Shown in pieces: positions 62,341 through 64,000 of a stretch of 64,000 nucleotides of DNA. A program made the position numbers and the translations under genes. How positions within the stretch are numbered: position 1 is the first letter of the stretch; every line of letters starts with the position of its first letter. This DNA is from Porphyromonadaceae bacterium UBA7042 (GTDB taxonomy: Bacteria; Bacteroidota; Bacteroidia; Bacteroidales; Muribaculaceae), in contig DLAR01000102.1 of NCBI GenBank assembly GCA_002494015.1, positions 1 to 64,000 of the forward strand, read 5' to 3'. Under the pieces are notes generated by a model that was given only the letters and a program-made list of their open reading frames with translations, was not told where the DNA came from and ran no database searches.

Positions 62341-62366
62341 CCGCAAGGCAGAATAACCGCAAGGCA
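62329..62366 (+). repeat. 16-bp tandem duplication across the stop of the M56 gene
   Basis: AAGGCAGAATAACCGC occurs at 62329-62344 and 62345-62360, and AAGGCA begins a third copy. The first copy contains the stop codon. Confidence 0.85.
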
Positions 62367-62401
62367 CAAAATAATTAAAACAGAATCGCTGCCGTTACAA
62401 A

Positions 62402-62434
62402 AATCCCCCTCTCGCATCACGCGGGAGGGGGATT
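62402..62434. terminator. Terminator between the convergent M56 and GH5 genes
   Basis: AATCCCCCT (62402-62410) pairs with AGGGGGATT (62426-62434), extended inward by five more pairs including one G-U, with a loop ATCAC. It can serve both strands. Confidence 0.82.
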
Positions 62435-62491
62435 AACCTAATTGTTATGTACCTTTTTTTACCTATCTTAGTGTTTCAGGGTGAAATGTTA

Positions 62492-64000
62492 TTATTTAGG
62501 TGCAGAGTTGTAAACTGTATCAAGGGTGTAGTCGGGACTGTCAGTGGTGAGGGCTTTGACCATGACGCTGATGACATCGCCGCCGTCGTCATAGAAGTTT
62601 CCGGTCGTGCGGTTGAAAAGACCTGAGCATTCACGCCCGGCACTTTGGACACCGTTGTCCCAGATGATGGGAGCAAGGCTGTTGTCATAAGCGGCCTTGG
62701 CAACATATTCCATATAATAGAGACGGAACTTGCGAGCGCGGTCGGTCGAGCGGTTGACGTTGCCCATCTCGCCGATATAGACCGGGATGCCGTTGTCGAC
62801 ATACTTGGTTTTCAGCATTGAGAAAACGTCGCGCACATTCTGCTCGTCGCCCCAACTTTCCTTATCCTTGCCGGTGTGTCCCCATTCAGAGAACTTGGCA
62901 TTGAGGGTATATTCGTTGGGGTCATAGAAGTGAACGGCAACGATTGTCTTCTTGGCGGGGTCGGTCGGGAGCACGAGGTTTTCCATCGTCAGCGCAGGAT
63001 TTGTGACATAACCGGGGACAGCGACATAACGGGTGGCATTGTTGCCGCCTGTGGCACGGACAGCGTCGACAAATGTCTGATTCCACTCGTTGAGTGTGCG
63101 GTATTGCTTGCCTCCGTCGTTGCGGTTGGCACCCCAACCCCATCCACCGTCATGGATTTCGTTGAACGACTCGAAAATGAGCCAAGGGCCTTTGTCCTTG
63201 AACCGCTCGGCAATCTGAGTCCATATTGCGGTAATCTGTTTTTTAACCTCGGTATTCTTAGCCGCGTTATTGGCCGCGCCCTTGATGTCGAGCCAATGTG
63301 CGCCGTCGCCACCGTCATGATGGATATTGATTATGGCGTTGAGACCTGCATTTTCGGCATATCCGACAACCTCGGCCACGCGGTCGAGATAATCCTTATT
63401 AATAGTGTAGTCGGGAGCCGAGCCAAACTGGCCGAGCCAAGTCACGGGGATGCGGACAGTGCGGATTCCCGAGGCTGCTACAGCGTCAAAGAGTGTCTGC
63501 GATGCACGGGGGTTTCCCCAGCAGGTCTCGCTGGCCACGCCGTTGTTATGAGCGTCAAGCTGGTTTCCGAGATTCCAGCCGAGGCCGAGGGCGGCAGCTA
63601 CCTCGCGGGGATCGCTGCTCGTGATGTCACCAGTTGCGGCACCTGCTCCTGCGAGCTGGCTGACGGTCACAGTCTCGACAATATCGCCGAGGGTAAACGT
63701 GATTGAGCCGGTGCGTTCAACCGTGGCGCGGTTCTCGGCAACGGTAAAGTCAAACGCCATATCGGTCATAGCGGCACGGGATGCCGTAATCCACGAGTCG
63801 TTGACCGTGCAGGCGACGTCGCCGTTAGCTTTCAGTTTTACCTGAATGGCACCACCGGCAGCGGGAACGTTGTCAATCAACGTGTTTTCCACAATCACAG
63901 CGTCGGCTGCTGTCTGACGCACTGCAACCACAACAGAACGGGAACCGTGTTTAATGGTCAGTTTAGCCTCACGGTCGGCTGCGTCAGGGTTGGGGTCGGC
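62492..64000 (-). CDS. BACON-GH5 endoglucanase, 5' end beyond the window
   Basis: The frame is open from the stop at 62492 to the window edge, so the N-terminus is missing (at least 502 codons are visible). The apparent start at 63931 is a GTG inside the domain. The N-terminal visible part has one partial and one whole BACON repeat (DREAKLTIKHGSRSVVVAV; then NDSWITAS and VTVSQLAGAG). The GH5 barrel follows: GLGWNLGNQLDAHN, acid/base Glu in LIFESFNEIHDGGWG and nucleophile Glu in PVYIGEMGNV. The GWNLGN start and the architecture resemble GH5 subfamily 4 enzymes such as the B. ovatus xyloglucanase BoGH5A, so an endo-acting glucanase on xyloglucan or mixed-linkage glucan is likely. Confidence 0.9.
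   Translation of the reverse strand, partial: ADPNPDAADREAKLTIKHGSRSVVVAVRQTAADAVIVENTLIDNVPAAGGAIQVKLKANGDVACTVNDSWITASRAAMTDMAFDFTVAENRATVERTGSITFTLGDIVETVTVSQLAGAGAATGDITSSDPREVAAALGLGWNLGNQLDAHNNGVASETCWGNPRASQTLFDAVAASGIRTVRIPVTWLGQFGSAPDYTINKDYLDRVAEVVGYAENAGLNAIINIHHDGGDGAHWLDIKGAANNAAKNTEVKKQITAIWTQIAERFKDKGPWLIFESFNEIHDGGWGWGANRNDGGKQYRTLNEWNQTFVDAVRATGGNNATRYVAVPGYVTNPALTMENLVLPTDPAKKTIVAVHFYDPNEYTLNAKFSEWGHTGKDKESWGDEQNVRDVFSMLKTKYVDNGIPVYIGEMGNVNRSTDRARKFRLYYMEYVAKAAYDNSLAPIIWDNGVQSAGRECSGLFNRTTGNFYDDGGDVISVMVKALTTDSPDYTLDTVYNSAPK

Overview
The window looks like a chromosomal segment of a gut-type Bacteroidales bacterium, probably near Muribaculaceae; that placement is inferred from gene content and no search was run. 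The signs are the fused lpxC/fabZ gene, a GldB lipoprotein, DUF4301 and DUF3127 proteins, BACON-GH5 and GH2/GH43 glycosidases, a TonB-dependent receptor with a carboxypeptidase-like N-terminal domain, and many TAnnTTTG promoter boxes, the -7 element of Bacteroidetes. Coding density is high and base composition moderately GC-rich except in one AT-richer island at about 47.1-49.8 kb. I saw no rRNA, tRNA, CRISPR array or transposase.

Layout. 0-11 kb (mostly +): a pseudouridine synthase with a long Asn/Gln/Gly/Tyr-rich head, asnS, an LrgA/LrgB pair (-), an ATPase with a C-terminal DUF4435 domain followed by a DEAD-box helicase, a BamA/TamA-like lipoprotein and a HAD phosphatase. 11-22 kb (all -): a lipid A block (lpxD, lpxC/fabZ, lpxA) preceded on the same strand by a TonB-dependent receptor, a PagL-like lipid A deacylase, a lipoprotein, a histidine kinase and a sigma-54 response regulator that is broken by a frameshift. 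22-28 kb: secreted esterase, tilS, ald, and an ABC transporter/YtrA-type regulator operon. 28-36 kb (-): a 52-residue protein, engB, an acetyltransferase, a DUF4301 protein, a large TPR protein, an MCE/MlaD protein and an N-acetylmuramoyl-L-alanine amidase. 36-38.8 kb: gldB, then an unannotated 31-codon ORF directly upstream of a thioredoxin-fold protein without a CXXC motif, then an orphan.

38.8-47 kb is mainly carbohydrate degradation: an overlapping GH43-GH2 pair (-), a YihY/BrkB membrane protein and RidA, then a second GH2 coupled to a small macro-like protein. 47.1-49.8 kb is a type II restriction-modification island (Eco47II-family endonuclease and a C5 cytosine methyltransferase with an N-terminal helix-turn-helix). 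Then come purL, an etfB-etfA-acyl-CoA dehydrogenase operon, a THUMP-like methyltransferase overlapping smpB tail to tail, a Yip1 protein, a DUF3127 OB-fold protein, a BlaI/M56 sensor pair, and a BACON-GH5 glucanase that runs off the right edge.

The main themes are envelope biogenesis (lipid A, outer membrane proteins, MCE, amidase), central housekeeping (asnS, tilS, engB, smpB, purL) and polysaccharide use. The observations most worth checking are the 31-codon ORF beside the thioredoxin-like gene, the DUF4435 ATPase, the restriction-modification island with a dyad at its promoter, and the frameshifted regulator next to the lipid A genes. I did not find a clear multi-gene system that I would call wholly new.
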